The notes beneath the pieces were generated by a model that saw nothing but the letters and a program-made list of their open reading frames with translations, did no database searches and was not told where the DNA came from. The position numbers were made by a program, and so were the translations under genes. From contig NZ_CP023690.1 of assembly GCF_008704795.1 (NCBI RefSeq), positions 8,814,501 to 8,878,500 on the forward strand: a DNA stretch of 64,000 nt. Direction: 5' to 3'. The stretch comes from Streptomyces spectabilis. GTDB lineage: Bacteria > Actinomycetota > Actinomycetes > Streptomycetales > Streptomycetaceae. This document shows, piece after piece, positions 7,024-16,576 of this stretch (the first letter of the stretch is position 1; each line of letters starts with the position of its first letter).

Positions 7024-9155
7024 CCACCGCGACCCGCGCCACGGCGGGCACCGGAGCCGTCGGCACCGGCCACACCCGCGTCGAGGGCTTCGACAAGGTC
7101 ACCGGGGCCGCCCGCTTCGCCGCCGAGCTGCCGTTCGACGAACTCGCCCACGGCTGGCTCGTCCTGTCGACCGTGGCCCGGGGCCGCGTCATCGGCGTGG
7201 ACGCGGAGCCGGTCCTCCGGCTGCCCGGCGTCCTCGCGGTCCTGCACCACGGCAACGCGCCGCGCGTGGACGCCGGGTACGTGGGCACGCTCGGGCCGCC
7301 CGACCCCGTCGTCGGGCTCTTCCAGGACGACCGCGTGCCGTACGCGGGCTGGCCGGTCGCCCTCGTCGTCGCCGAGACCTCGGAGCAGGCGCGCGAGGCC
7401 GCCGAGACGCTGGGCGTGCGCTACGCCGAGGAGCCGCACGACATCGCGTTCCACGCGGGGCACGCGGACGCCTACACGCCGCAGAGTGTGCTCGGCGGGC
7501 CCAACGAGGCCGTCAAGGGCGACCTGGAGGCCGAACTCGCCGCGTCCGCCGTCGTGGTGGACGAGCGGTACACCACGCCGGAAGAGCACCACAACCCGAT
7601 GGAGCCGCACGCGGCGACCGCCCGCTGGGAGGGCGGCCGGCTCGAAGTCGTCGACTCCAACCAGGGCAGCCGCTGGATCGCCGAGGAACTGGCCCGCCTC
7701 TTCTCGCTCGACATCGGCTCGGTGCGGGTCAGGTCCGAGCACGTCGGGGGCGCCTTCGGCTGCAAGGGCCTGCGGCCGCACCAGGTGGCGGCCGCGCTGG
7801 CAGCGACCGTCCTCGACCGGCCCGTCCGCGTCGTCCTGACCCGGCGGCAGATGTTCTCGGTGGTCGGCTACCGCAGCGCGACGAGCCAGCGCGTACGGCT
7901 CGGCGCGGACCCCGACGGGCGGCTGCGGGCCCTCGGGCACGAGGGGCACAGCGCGACGTCGACGCTCTCCGAGTTCGTCGAGGCGAGCGCCGCGTTCGGA
8001 CGCGTGCTGTACGCGGCCGACGCCCACCACTCCGTCAGCCGCGTGGTGCCCCTGGACGTGCCCACGCCCACGTTCATGCGCGCGCCGGGCGAGGCCCCCG
8101 GCTCGTTCGCCCTGGAGTGCGCCCTGGACGAGCTGGCCGAGAAGTGCGGCGTCGACCCGATCGCGCTGCGCGCGCGCAACGAACCCGCCGTCGGCCCGGT
8201 CTCCGGACTGCCCTTCGGCAGCCGCAACCTCGTCGCCTGCTTCCGTGAGGGCGCCCGGCGCTTCGGCTGGGCGGAGCGCGACCCGCGCCCGGGCACGCGC
8301 CGCGACGGGCGCTGGCTGATCGGCACCGGCACGGCCGCGGCCACGTTCTTCGTCGGCGCCTCCCCGTCCACGGCGGCCGTGACGGCGGAGCCCGACGGCA
8401 CCTTCACCGTGCGGATCACCGCGGCGGACGTCGGCACCGGCGCCCGGACCGCGCTGACCCAGATCGCCGCGGACGCCCTGGAGGTGCCCCTCGACCGGGT
8501 GCGGGTGCGCATCGCGGACAGCGACTTCGGCCCGGCCTGGCTCGCGGGCGGCTCCATGGGCACGCGCTCCTGGGGCTGGGCCGTGTCCCTGGCGGCGCGC
8601 GAGCTGCGGGAGCGCCTCGCGCTCGGCGGCGCCGTACCGCCGGAGGGCCTCACGGCGCGCTCCGACACCAGCGACGTGCTCGCGGCCCTCACCAAGAAGG
8701 AACGGCACTCCTACGGCGCGCAGTTCGCCGAGGTCGCCGTGGACGTCACCACCGGGGAGGTACGGGTCCGCAGGATGCTCGGCATGTTCGCGGCGGGCCG
8801 GATCGTCAACCCGCTGACCGCGCGCAGCCAGTTGGTCGGCGGCATGACGTGGGGCCTGTCGATGGCCCTGCACGAGGAGGCAGGACGGGACGCCGCGTCG
8901 GGCACCCACGTGGGCGCCGACCTGGCGGGCTACCACTACGCCGCGCACGCCGACGTACCGCACATCGAGGCGGACTGGGTCGAGGACGTGGACGAGGACG
9001 ACCCCGTCGGCATCAAGGGCGTCGGCGAGATCGGGATCGTGGGCGTGGCGGCGGCGATCGCCAACGCCGTGTGGCACGCGACCGGAGTGCGCCACCGGGA
9101 CCTGCCGATCCGGCCGGACCGGGTGCTCACCGCGGCCGGGGCCGGCCGTGCTTGA
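7020..9155 (+). CDS. Molybdopterin-binding large subunit (PaoC/YagR-like)
   Basis: Catalytic Mo subunit, 711 residues. Molybdopterin-cytosine-dinucleotide contacts are seen in HVGGAFGCKG and FMRAPGEAPGSFALE. The active-site glutamate that acts as base lies in GIKGVGEIGIVG (Glu about 670). The family position following PaoABC subunit order suggests oxidation of aromatic or aliphatic aldehydes to acids. It starts at ATG 7020, overlapping the previous stop, and its end overlaps the XdhC-like gene by eight bases. Substrate is not readable from sequence. Confidence 0.87.
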   Translation: MTTATRATAGTGAVGTGHTRVEGFDKVTGAARFAAELPFDELAHGWLVLSTVARGRVIGVDAEPVLRLPGVLAVLHHGNAPRVDAGYVGTLGPPDPVVGLFQDDRVPYAGWPVALVVAETSEQAREAAETLGVRYAEEPHDIAFHAGHADAYTPQSVLGGPNEAVKGDLEAELAASAVVVDERYTTPEEHHNPMEPHAATARWEGGRLEVVDSNQGSRWIAEELARLFSLDIGSVRVRSEHVGGAFGCKGLRPHQVAAALAATVLDRPVRVVLTRRQMFSVVGYRSATSQRVRLGADPDGRLRALGHEGHSATSTLSEFVEASAAFGRVLYAADAHHSVSRVVPLDVPTPTFMRAPGEAPGSFALECALDELAEKCGVDPIALRARNEPAVGPVSGLPFGSRNLVACFREGARRFGWAERDPRPGTRRDGRWLIGTGTAAATFFVGASPSTAAVTAEPDGTFTVRITAADVGTGARTALTQIAADALEVPLDRVRVRIADSDFGPAWLAGGSMGTRSWGWAVSLAARELRERLALGGAVPPEGLTARSDTSDVLAALTKKERHSYGAQFAEVAVDVTTGEVRVRRMLGMFAAGRIVNPLTARSQLVGGMTWGLSMALHEEAGRDAASGTHVGADLAGYHYAAHADVPHIEADWVEDVDEDDPVGIKGVGEIGIVGVAAAIANAVWHATGVRHRDLPIRPDRVLTAAGAGRA

Positions 9156-10290
9156 CCTCGCCGACGAGCTGCGACCCTTGACCGACGGGGGCCGCGCCTT
9201 CGCCGTCGCCACCGTGGTGGCCGTCGGCGGCAGCGCCCCGCGCGGGCCCGGCGCCGCCCTCGCCGTCGACAGCGAGGGCACCGCCGTCGGCTCGGTCTCC
9301 GGCGGCTGCGTCGAGGGAGCGGTGTACGACCTGTGCCTGCGCGCGCTCCAGGACGGCGAGGCCGTGGTGGAGGAGTTCGGCTACAGCGACGAGGACGCCT
9401 TCGCCGTCGGCCTCACCTGCGGCGGCACCCTCCAGATCCTGGTCACGCCGTACGCCGCCGACTCCCCGGACCGCGCGGTCGCGGCGGAGGCGCTCGCCCG
9501 GGTCCGCGACGGCGAGCCGACGGCACTGGTCCGGGTGGCCCGGGGCCCGGCAGGACTGCTCGGCCGCGCCCTGCTCGTGCGCGCCGACGGCACGTCAGCG
9601 GGCGGCATCGGCGGCGGCCGGGACCTGGACCGCACGGCGGTGGCGGAGGCCCGCGCCCTACTCGACGCCGGCCGCACCGGCACCGTCGAGCTGTCCGAGG
9701 ACGGCTCGCGCTGCCCGGGCGGGGTGACGCTGCTCGTCGAGGTGATCATGCCCCCGCCGCGCATGATCGTGTTCGGCGCGGTGGACTTCGCGGCGGCCCT
9801 GGTCCGCACCGGCAAGCTGCTCGGCCACCATGTGACGGTGTGCGACGCCCGGCCCGTCTTCGCCACCCGGGCGCGCTTCCCCGAGGCCGACGAGGTGGTC
9901 GTGGACTGGCCGCACCGCTATCTGCGGAGCACCGTGACGGACGCCCGCACGGTGGTGTGCGTGCTCACGCACGACGCCAAGTTCGACGTGCCCGTCCTGG
10001 AGGTGGCCCTGCGCCTGCCCGTCGCGTTCGTCGGCGCGATGGGGTCGCGGCGCACCCATGACGACCGCATGCGCCGACTGCGCGCGGCGGGCGTCACGGA
10101 GGCCGAACTGGCGCTGCTGCACTCGCCGATCGGCCTCGACCTCGGCGCACGCACCCCCGAGGAGACCGCGCTGTCCATCGCCGCCGAGGTCGTGGCCGTG
10201 CGGCGGGGCGGCACGGGCGCGTCGCTCACCGGCACGCGGGTGCCGATCCACCGCGACGGCTGGGACCGGCGGGTACCGGCGGGAGCCTGA
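9148..10290 (+). CDS. XdhC/CoxI family molybdenum cofactor chaperone
   Basis: A 380-residue maturation factor (PaoD-like) that in this family binds Moco and mediates its sulfuration and insertion into the partner enzyme. The N-terminal XdhC/CoxI domain shows GGSAPRGPGA and SVSGGCVEGAVYD. The C-terminal Rossmann domain starts at MIVFGAVDFAAAL and carries VAFVGAMGSRRTHDDR. The start is GTG at 9148, inside the end of the Mo subunit gene. Last gene of the four-gene operon, followed by a strong bidirectional hairpin. Confidence 0.88.
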   Translation: MLDLADELRPLTDGGRAFAVATVVAVGGSAPRGPGAALAVDSEGTAVGSVSGGCVEGAVYDLCLRALQDGEAVVEEFGYSDEDAFAVGLTCGGTLQILVTPYAADSPDRAVAAEALARVRDGEPTALVRVARGPAGLLGRALLVRADGTSAGGIGGGRDLDRTAVAEARALLDAGRTGTVELSEDGSRCPGGVTLLVEVIMPPPRMIVFGAVDFAAALVRTGKLLGHHVTVCDARPVFATRARFPEADEVVVDWPHRYLRSTVTDARTVVCVLTHDAKFDVPVLEVALRLPVAFVGAMGSRRTHDDRMRRLRAAGVTEAELALLHSPIGLDLGARTPEETALSIAAEVVAVRRGGTGASLTGTRVPIHRDGWDRRVPAGA

Positions 10291-10300
10291 GGGCGGCACC

Positions 10301-10334
10301 GGGCCCGGGGGCGGCGCACACCGCTCCCGGGCCC
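10301..10334. terminator. Bidirectional hairpin between xdhC-like gene and MFS gene
   Basis: GGGCCCGGG...GCGG pairs with CCGC...CCCGGGCCC through one G-T position, giving a 14-pair stem and a six-base CGCACA loop. It lies between two convergent stops. Confidence 0.7.
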
Positions 10335-10341
10335 CGGGCGT

Positions 10342-11565
10342 TCAGGGCCGCGCGCCCGCGTCCTCGGGGGCCGGTGCCGCCGCGGGCGCGCCGGGCCGCC
10401 GCTCCCCGCGGCCCGGGAGGTGCTCCTCCAGGAGCAGCCCGAGCGCGGCCAGCGTCATCAGGCCGCCGACGAGGAAGGTGCCCCGGACACCGAGGAGGGG
10501 AAGCAGCAGACCGCCCGCGAGGGCGCCCGCGGCCACCCCGGAGTTGTACGCGGCGCTGTTCGCCGCGATGGCCGTCTCGGTGCGCCCCGGGGCGACGTAC
10601 ATGACCTGGCTCTGCGTGGCCATGAAGATCGGGCCGAGCGACGCGCCGAGGAACACGATCATCACGGTGGCGACCGCCCGCGAACCGCCCGCAGCGTACA
10701 GGCCGAGCAGCGCCGCCGCCTGCGTGGCCACCGGCAGCGTGAGCGTCGCGCGCGGGAAGCGGTCCAGGAGCCGCCCGTAGACCGTGACGCCGACGATGCC
10801 GGTGACGCCGAGGACGAGCAGCAGCGTACTGACGGAGGACTCCGAGAACCCGCTCTCGTCCACGAGGAACCGGGAGATGTACGTGTACCCGGTGAAGACC
10901 CCGGTGACCGTGAGGGCTGTGACGCTCAGGACGACCACGAAGCGGCGCTTGTCGGGCCTCACCCCGTGGGCGGCGTGCCCCTCCTCCGGGCGCGAGGTCG
11001 GCAGGGCGGTGGCGATGACGAGGAACGAGGGGACGGCGAGCGCCCCCACCACCAGGAAGGGCACCTGCCAGCTCGTGTGCTGGCCCAGCCAGGTGCCGCC
11101 GGGCACGCCGAGGACGAGCGCGGCCGAACCGCCCACCGACAGCGCCCCGATGACGCGGCCCCGCACCTGCGGCGGGAAGAGCCCCACCGCGACGGGCCCC
11201 ATCACCGCCCAGAACAGCGCCTGGGCCACCGCCGTCACGAGCCGGGCGGCCATCAGGACCCAGTAGGACGAGACCAGGGCGGACACGACGCTCGCCAGGA
11301 GCAGCGCGGCGAGCAGCGCGCACAGGACCAGGCGGCGCGGCACGGAGCGGGTCAGCTTCGCGATCGGCACCGAGACCAGGGCGACGGTCAGGCCGTACCC
11401 GGACACGAGGAGTCCGATGGCGGAAAGGGACCGGTCCAGGTCGTCCGCCATCAGCTGCAGGATGCCGATCGGTAAGTTCTCGGTGGTGTTGAAGGCGAAC
11501 GCGCCCAGCATCAGGGCGGCGACCACCGCCACGCCGCGCCGGTTCGTCGACTTCTCCGTCGCCAT
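10342..11565 (-). CDS. MFS transporter, DHA1/AraJ-like exporter
   Basis: A 407-residue, 12-helix major facilitator. The opening helix AFNTTENLPIGILQLM followed by DDLDRSLSAIGLLVSGYG and the helix 2-3 loop with LTRSVPRRLVL match the sugar/drug efflux (AraJ, Cmx) group. The ATG at 11565 (MATEKSTNRR) is chosen because GGAGG lies upstream at good spacing and the frame further upstream is uncharged in membrane terms and not conserved-looking. Substrate unknown. It is on the same strand as the polysaccharide lyase but probably separately transcribed. Confidence 0.82.
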   Translation of the reverse strand: MATEKSTNRRGVAVVAALMLGAFAFNTTENLPIGILQLMADDLDRSLSAIGLLVSGYGLTVALVSVPIAKLTRSVPRRLVLCALLAALLLASVVSALVSSYWVLMAARLVTAVAQALFWAVMGPVAVGLFPPQVRGRVIGALSVGGSAALVLGVPGGTWLGQHTSWQVPFLVVGALAVPSFLVIATALPTSRPEEGHAAHGVRPDKRRFVVVLSVTALTVTGVFTGYTYISRFLVDESGFSESSVSTLLLVLGVTGIVGVTVYGRLLDRFPRATLTLPVATQAAALLGLYAAGGSRAVATVMIVFLGASLGPIFMATQSQVMYVAPGRTETAIAANSAAYNSGVAAGALAGGLLLPLLGVRGTFLVGGLMTLAALGLLLEEHLPGRGERRPGAPAAAPAPEDAGARP

Positions 11566-11673
11566 TCGTCCTCCACGGTCACGGGGCGCACAGTTCATGG
11601 GGTGCACACGGAATTTGCGGGTGTACACGACGGTGCGGCCGTGCCGGGAATTTCTCAAGGGGGCGCGGGCTTC

Positions 11674-14196
11674 TCAGGCGCGCAGGGCGACCGTGAAGCT
11701 GCGGCCGTACGCGTGGCGCGTCCTGACGTCGATCCGGGTGCCGCCGGGCACGGCCCGTACGCGCACCCCGTCGTCCGCCTCGACGACGCGCAGCGGGCGG
11801 CCGCGCAGCAGGACGCCGACGGTGTCCCTGCCCATGGTCGGATCGGAGACGGCGACGGAGGTGCGCCCGTCGCCGCGTCCCCGCCGTACGAGGACCGAGG
11901 CGGGCCCGTCCACGCGCAGGCGCCCCACGTCGTGGCGGCCGTCCGTGAAGGCGTTGAGGGCCGTCAGACCGAGCCCGCGGTGCGTGACCGCTTGCAGGCG
12001 CCGGGAGTTGGCGAGGACCGCGACGGACTCGTAGGACCGCAGCCGCGCCTCGGTCGCGTGCGGCAGCAGCGCGTACGCGAACCGCGCCGGGGCGGCACCG
12101 GCCTGCTGCTCGACCCCCACGGCGAACACGCGGCGGGTCACGGGCGTGTCCGGGTTCGCCGTCCTGACGACACGGCGGCTGCGCGTCACGTCGTCCAGGG
12201 CGACGCGCACCGGGGGCGTGTCGAGGAAGGCGTAGCCGACCGCGCCGCCCCGCGAGGCGTCGGCCCAGCGCAGCCAGGCGAGGCGGCCGACCCCCGTGCC
12301 GCTCCAGGACCGCCCGTCGCGCAGCGCCCCGGTGAGGACCACGCGGTCGCCCGGCGCGGCGATCCGCGTGTCGAGGGTCGTGGTCACCGCTCGTCCGGCG
12401 GCGTCCGCGACGTCCGCCGCGAGCACGACGACCTCCTCGTCGAACAGGAACCACGACTTGGTGGCGGAGGCGTTGCGGTACGTCACGAAGTCGTCCGGGA
12501 GCACAGCCCGGTCGCGGTGGGCGACATCGCTCGACTGCACCATCCCGGCGGCGCCGTACGCGCCGAGGACGGCACCGCCCGAGAACGGGTGGGTGCCGCG
12601 CGGGAAGTAGACGTAGGTGTTCTGCGACTCGGAGGACGAGGTGAAGCGCAACGGGTGGGACGGGTTGTCGTAGTACGGCTTCCCGTACAGCTCGGGCACG
12701 GAGCGGCGCGTCTGCACCGGGGCCGTGACCCCGGCGAGTCCGTACGGCGAGACGGTGGTGAAGTAGTCGACCCCGAAGGCGCCCGTCTGGTCCTGCCCGG
12801 ACAGATACAGATAGTGCGCTCCGTCGCCCTGGAACCAGGGCAGCAGGTTCTCCCCGTTCATGTACTCGTACTTGCTGATCCGGTCCGAGCTGCGGGCGAG
12901 CGCGAAGGCGTAGCCGGGCCTGCGGTGCACGGTCCTGTCCATGGCGTTGAAGGCGACGCACCGCGCGGCGGGGTTGAGGTCCGCGGCCGGGACGGACGCG
13001 TCGCGCACGATGTCGGCGTACCGCACGACGCTGACGGGGGAGACGAACCGGCTCGGGTCGAGGGCGACGCGGGACGACTGCCGCACGTGTTTCACATAGC
13101 TCCGCAGGGCGCGCGCGTCCTCGCCGCGCGCGAGCGACGCCAGGTCGACGACGGCTTCGACGACCACGCCCACGTCGGTGTAGCCGCTGTCGGTGCGGGA
13201 CACCGCCCGGCCCTTGACGATCTCCATCATCCAGCCTTCGAAGATCACCGGCGCGAAGCCGTCGCGCACCCACCGCAGCACGACCGGCACCAGCTCCTCG
13301 CCGTGCGCGAACCCTGTTCCGTCGAGGAACTTCAGGGTCTGCACCACCCGGCTGAGGAGGCCCTTCCCGTACGAGCCCGTATAGGCGACGGAGGAGTGCT
13401 GGATGAACGATCCGTCGGCGTAGTACCCGTCCGTCACCCCGTGCTTGAGGTCGTACGGGTCGATGGTCGCGAACACCGTCAGCTGGTCGGTGAGCGCCTT
13501 GCGCACGCGCGCGTCGTCGGCGAGCAGGACGCCCTGGAGGACGCGGTTGGTGGTGATGTCCGCGAGGTTGGCCCCGGTGTGGAACCGGGAGTCGAGGTTC
13601 ACGTCCCCGCCGACGCCGTTGCGCAGGTACGCGTCCATGGAGGCGACGTACGCGCGGATCAGCTCGGGGCGGTGGGCGCGGACCGCGTCGGCGAGGAGCG
13701 TCAGCGTCCTGCTGATGTGCTGGGAGATCCCGATCTCCCAGTGGAACCAGTTGCCGTAGTAGCCCTTGGCCTGGTCGCCGTAGTACCGCTCGCGCAGCCA
13801 CACCAGGCCGTCGACGACGCGGCGCTGCACGGCGGTGTTCTCGTACAGGTCGGGGGAGGGGAGCCCGGGCGCGCGGGTGGCGAGGGCGATCTCGTACAGC
13901 TTGCGGAAGGCGGTGTTGAGATTGGCCTCGTCGGCGCCGAGCGCGAGGCCGTCGAACAGCTCGTCCGGTCCCGCGTCGTCGAGCGCCTTCAGGTTCGCCC
14001 GCGCGGTGCGCTCGACGGCGTCGAGCTTGGTTCGTGTCTCGGCCCTGCCGTTGGACTCCGCGGTCCCGGCGAACACGGCCACCACGTTGGCGACGAGGCG
14101 GTCCCGGTCCGCCGCGTCCGCCTGCCGCGAGGGCACGACGCTCAGCAGCCCGGCGGCCGCGAGCGCGGACAGCAGACGTCTGCGGGTGAGGTCCAT
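11674..14196 (-). CDS. Secreted polysaccharide lyase family 8 (hyaluronate/chondroitin/xanthan lyase type)
   Basis: An 840-residue secreted lyase that cleaves uronate-containing polysaccharides by beta-elimination. The start MDLTRRRLLSALAAAGLL is a twin-arginine-like signal ending near ADA (residue 28). The alpha-toroid domain holds NWFHWEIGISQHISR (149-163), TTNRVL with the likely catalytic Asn217, DGSFIQHSSVAYTGSYG with His267 and Tyr276, spaced as in known PL8 enzymes. The beta-sandwich C-terminus contains MNGENLLPWFQGDGAHYLY. Hyaluronan is the classic Streptomyces PL8 substrate; xanthan or chondroitin cannot be excluded. Confidence 0.88.
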   Translation of the reverse strand: MDLTRRRLLSALAAAGLLSVVPSRQADAADRDRLVANVVAVFAGTAESNGRAETRTKLDAVERTARANLKALDDAGPDELFDGLALGADEANLNTAFRKLYEIALATRAPGLPSPDLYENTAVQRRVVDGLVWLRERYYGDQAKGYYGNWFHWEIGISQHISRTLTLLADAVRAHRPELIRAYVASMDAYLRNGVGGDVNLDSRFHTGANLADITTNRVLQGVLLADDARVRKALTDQLTVFATIDPYDLKHGVTDGYYADGSFIQHSSVAYTGSYGKGLLSRVVQTLKFLDGTGFAHGEELVPVVLRWVRDGFAPVIFEGWMMEIVKGRAVSRTDSGYTDVGVVVEAVVDLASLARGEDARALRSYVKHVRQSSRVALDPSRFVSPVSVVRYADIVRDASVPAADLNPAARCVAFNAMDRTVHRRPGYAFALARSSDRISKYEYMNGENLLPWFQGDGAHYLYLSGQDQTGAFGVDYFTTVSPYGLAGVTAPVQTRRSVPELYGKPYYDNPSHPLRFTSSSESQNTYVYFPRGTHPFSGGAVLGAYGAAGMVQSSDVAHRDRAVLPDDFVTYRNASATKSWFLFDEEVVVLAADVADAAGRAVTTTLDTRIAAPGDRVVLTGALRDGRSWSGTGVGRLAWLRWADASRGGAVGYAFLDTPPVRVALDDVTRSRRVVRTANPDTPVTRRVFAVGVEQQAGAAPARFAYALLPHATEARLRSYESVAVLANSRRLQAVTHRGLGLTALNAFTDGRHDVGRLRVDGPASVLVRRGRGDGRTSVAVSDPTMGRDTVGVLLRGRPLRVVEADDGVRVRAVPGGTRIDVRTRHAYGRSFTVALRA

Positions 14197-14310
14197 GGGG
14201 TCCTCCGCGAGTGGGGGTGGCCTGTCGGCGGGCGGAGTCAAGCAGAGGGACGGGGCCCGGGCAAGGGGGCGGGGCCGGTGCGGTGCGATCCGGCCGGGCC
14301 CGGCACGGAC

Positions 14311-14351
14311 GACGTCCTCCGCCCGGTGGCTGCCGCCGGGCGGAGGACGTC
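14311..14351 (-). terminator. Strong hairpin downstream of the chitinase
   Basis: A perfect 16-bp stem, GACGTCCTCCGCCCGG and its complement, with a nine-base loop, lies 27 bases past the chitinase stop. There is no long U-tract, as is common for Streptomyces terminators. Confidence 0.75.
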
Positions 14352-14377
14352 GGTGGGGGGTCGTCGGGCGGCCGGGC

Positions 14378-15439
14378 TCAACGCCCCTGGAGGCGCTTGA
14401 CGTTGTCGCCGAACGTCCAGTTCCGGGAGCCGTCCCAGTTGATGGACCAGGTCATCAGGCCCTTGAGGGCGCCGTTGTAGTGGTTCCAGGCCTGGGAGAC
14501 CAGGCTCGGTGACATGTGCCCGCCGCCCGCGCCCGGCTGCGCGGGCAGGCCCGGCACCTGCTTGTCGTAGGGGACCTTGACGGTGGTGCCCTGGATGTTC
14601 AGGCCCTTGTTGAGGCAGTCGGTCTGGGCGACGAAGCCCTGGACGGTGCCCGCGGAGTAGGAGTCGCCGGAGCAGCCGTACATGCTGCCGTTGTAGTACT
14701 GCATGTTCAGCCACCACAGGCGGCCGTTGTCCGCGTACTTCTTGACGATCGGCAGGTACGCTCCCCAGATCGAGCCGTACACCACGCTGCCGCCGGTGAC
14801 GTACGCCGTCTCCGGGGCCATCGTCAGGCCGAAGTTGGGCGGCATCTGGGCGAGCACGCCGTCGATGATGCGGATGAGGTTGGACTGGGACGGCGACAGC
14901 TGGTTGATGTTGCCGCTGCCGACGAGGCCGGTCTCGATGTCGATGTCGATCCCGTCGAAGTTGTACTTCTTCAGGATCGGCACGATCGTCTGCACGAAGC
15001 GGTCGGCCACCGCGCTCGAACTCAGGTCGATCCCGGCCGCCGCGCCGCCGATCGACATGAGGATCGTGGCGCCGTTGGCCTTGGCCTGGCACATCTCCGC
15101 CGGGGTCGCCACCTTCACGGTGGCGTCCATGCCGTCCTCCCACAGCACCGTGCCGTCGGAGCGGATCACCGGGAAGGCGGCGTTGATCACGTTGTAGCCG
15201 TGGGCGCCCATGCGGGAGTCGGTGATCGGGGTCCAGCCGAAGGGCGGGTGGACCCCGTTCGAGGCGCCGTCCCAGTTCTCCCAGTAACCCTGGAGCACCT
15301 TGCCCGCGGGCCGGGACTTGACCGCGCAGGTGTCGTCCCGCGATGTCGCCGGCGCGTCCGGCGCCGCCGCGGCGGGCAACTGTGCGGCGAAGGCCAGCGC
15401 CAGGGCCGCTCCCAACAGACGTACCGTCCGACCGATCAT
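14378..15439 (-). CDS. Secreted GH18 chitinase, single-domain
   Basis: A 353-residue extracellular chitinase. A Sec signal (MIGRTVRLLGAALALAFAAQ) ends near AAAA at residue 26. The GH18 barrel starts VLQGYWENWDG and has SIGGAAAG on strand 3 and FDGIDIDIE on strand 4, with catalytic Glu169. No carbohydrate-binding or fibronectin module is attached, in contrast with many Streptomyces chitinases; the product appears to be the bare catalytic domain. It would liberate chitooligosaccharides. The promoter carries a pair of DasR-type boxes. Confidence 0.92.
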   Translation of the reverse strand: MIGRTVRLLGAALALAFAAQLPAAAAPDAPATSRDDTCAVKSRPAGKVLQGYWENWDGASNGVHPPFGWTPITDSRMGAHGYNVINAAFPVIRSDGTVLWEDGMDATVKVATPAEMCQAKANGATILMSIGGAAAGIDLSSSAVADRFVQTIVPILKKYNFDGIDIDIETGLVGSGNINQLSPSQSNLIRIIDGVLAQMPPNFGLTMAPETAYVTGGSVVYGSIWGAYLPIVKKYADNGRLWWLNMQYYNGSMYGCSGDSYSAGTVQGFVAQTDCLNKGLNIQGTTVKVPYDKQVPGLPAQPGAGGGHMSPSLVSQAWNHYNGALKGLMTWSINWDGSRNWTFGDNVKRLQGR

Positions 15440-15489
15440 GGCGTGCTCCCTCGGGGAGGCCTTGCTGCGGATGGGAAGTGATGCGGCAG

Positions 15490-15531
15490 ACGGTAAGTAG
15501 GTATAGACCTTTCGTCAATAGGTCTGGTCCA
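15490..15531 (-). promoter_or_regulatory. Chitinase promoter with paired DasR-like 12-bp boxes
   Basis: On the minus strand TTGACG (15518-15513), a 17-base spacer and TACCGT (15495-15490) form a good promoter. Two boxes surround the -35: AGGTATAGACCT at 15499-15510 inside the spacer, and AGGTCTGGTCCA at 15520-15531 just upstream, 21 bp apart. They resemble the direct repeats of Streptomyces chitinase promoters and half-match the DasR element ACTGGTCTAGACCACT. Confidence 0.78.
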
Positions 15532-15550
15532 ACATGAAACTGTCGACGCG

Positions 15551-16429
15551 TCAGACGCCGAGCCGCCAGCCGTCCCCTTCGGCGGTGACCCGGCCCCCGG
15601 TCGGCGGGGCGAAGTGGGTGCCGAGCAGGAGTGCGCCGCTGTCCGCGGCCGAGCCGAGCAGGGTGCGGCGGGTCCTGCGGGCGAGGGCGGGGTCGATGTC
15701 CACGCAGCTGGAGATCTCCGGGTGTGCCAGCTGGACGGGGTGGTGGACGGCGTCCCCGGTGATCAGCGCGGTGGCGTCGCCGTCGCCCAGCTCGACGGCG
15801 ACCTGGCCGGGGGTGTGGCCGGGGGCCGGGAGGAGGCGCAGGCCGGGGCCGAGCGCGACGGGCCCTTCCGTGATGTCCGCGAAGTCGAGCAGCCCCGCCT
15901 CGTGGACGGGGTGCACCGAGTCCCGGAACAGCTGGCGCCGGGACTCCTCCATGTCCGCGGCCGCCCAGTGGTCCCACTCCGTACGGGTGGTGAGGTAGCG
16001 GGCGTTGGGGAAGGTCGGCACCCAACTCCCGCTGTCCAGGCGGGTGTTCCAGCCGACGTGGTCGGCGTGCAGATGCGTGAGGATCACCAGGTCGACGGAG
16101 TCGGGCGGAAATCCGGCGGCGGTGAGCCGGTCGAGGTAGTCGGTGTCCAGGTCGTTCCAGGCGGGCAGCGCGCGCTCCTTGCCGTTGCCGATGCCCGTGT
16201 CGACGAGGATCCGCCGACCGTCGACGGTGAACGCGAAGCTGTGGCTGGACGCGCGCAGCACGCCCTCGTCGTCGGCGAAGTCCGGGGTGAGCCACGGTGT
16301 CCGGGCCACGGTGTCCGGGGTGGCGTCGGGCAGGAGCCAGGCGCCCGTCTCAGGCGGGAAGTCGATCTCGTCGACGCGGTGCACGGCGACGTTCCCGACG
16401 GTCCAGGTGGGGGCGGGGCGGTGGGTCAT
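15551..16429 (-). CDS. MBL-fold metallo-hydrolase
   Basis: A 292-residue metallo-beta-lactamase-fold hydrolase. The zinc motif HLHADH is at residues 119-124, preceded by a VDTGIGNGK strand; further ligands are in PAPGHTPGQVAVEL, ITGDAVHHPVQL and LGTHFAPPTGG. The architecture matches the AHL-lactonase/quinoprotein-hydrolase-like group, but the substrate is unknown. It is divergent from the GatC-like/amidase operon, and two AAAGC-type operator copies lie in the shared 147-bp gap, so it may belong to the same regulon. Confidence 0.82.
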   Translation of the reverse strand: MTHRPAPTWTVGNVAVHRVDEIDFPPETGAWLLPDATPDTVARTPWLTPDFADDEGVLRASSHSFAFTVDGRRILVDTGIGNGKERALPAWNDLDTDYLDRLTAAGFPPDSVDLVILTHLHADHVGWNTRLDSGSWVPTFPNARYLTTRTEWDHWAAADMEESRRQLFRDSVHPVHEAGLLDFADITEGPVALGPGLRLLPAPGHTPGQVAVELGDGDATALITGDAVHHPVQLAHPEISSCVDIDPALARRTRRTLLGSAADSGALLLGTHFAPPTGGRVTAEGDGWRLGV

Positions 16430-16482
16430 GGAGTGCTCCGTGTCTCGAAGGGCTGCCGGAGGCGCGCGGCGTCCGGCGGGCT

Positions 16483-16550
16483 TAAAGCAATGCCTTTGCG
16501 TTTAGTGGAGGCTAGCCCCTAGGGTGGGCTAAAGCAAACCCTTAGCTTTT
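16483..16550. promoter_or_regulatory. Two related operator-like sequences, MBL/amidase intergenic region
   Basis: TAAAGCAATGCCTTTGCGTTT (from 16483) and TAAAGCAAACCCTTAGCTTTT (from 16530) align as TAAAGCAAnnCCTTnGCnTTT and are each imperfectly palindromic. A third, weaker copy precedes the regulator gene (18164-18184). Confidence 0.65.
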
Positions 16551-16576
16551 GCTGTTCCGACTGGAAGGACAGGCCC

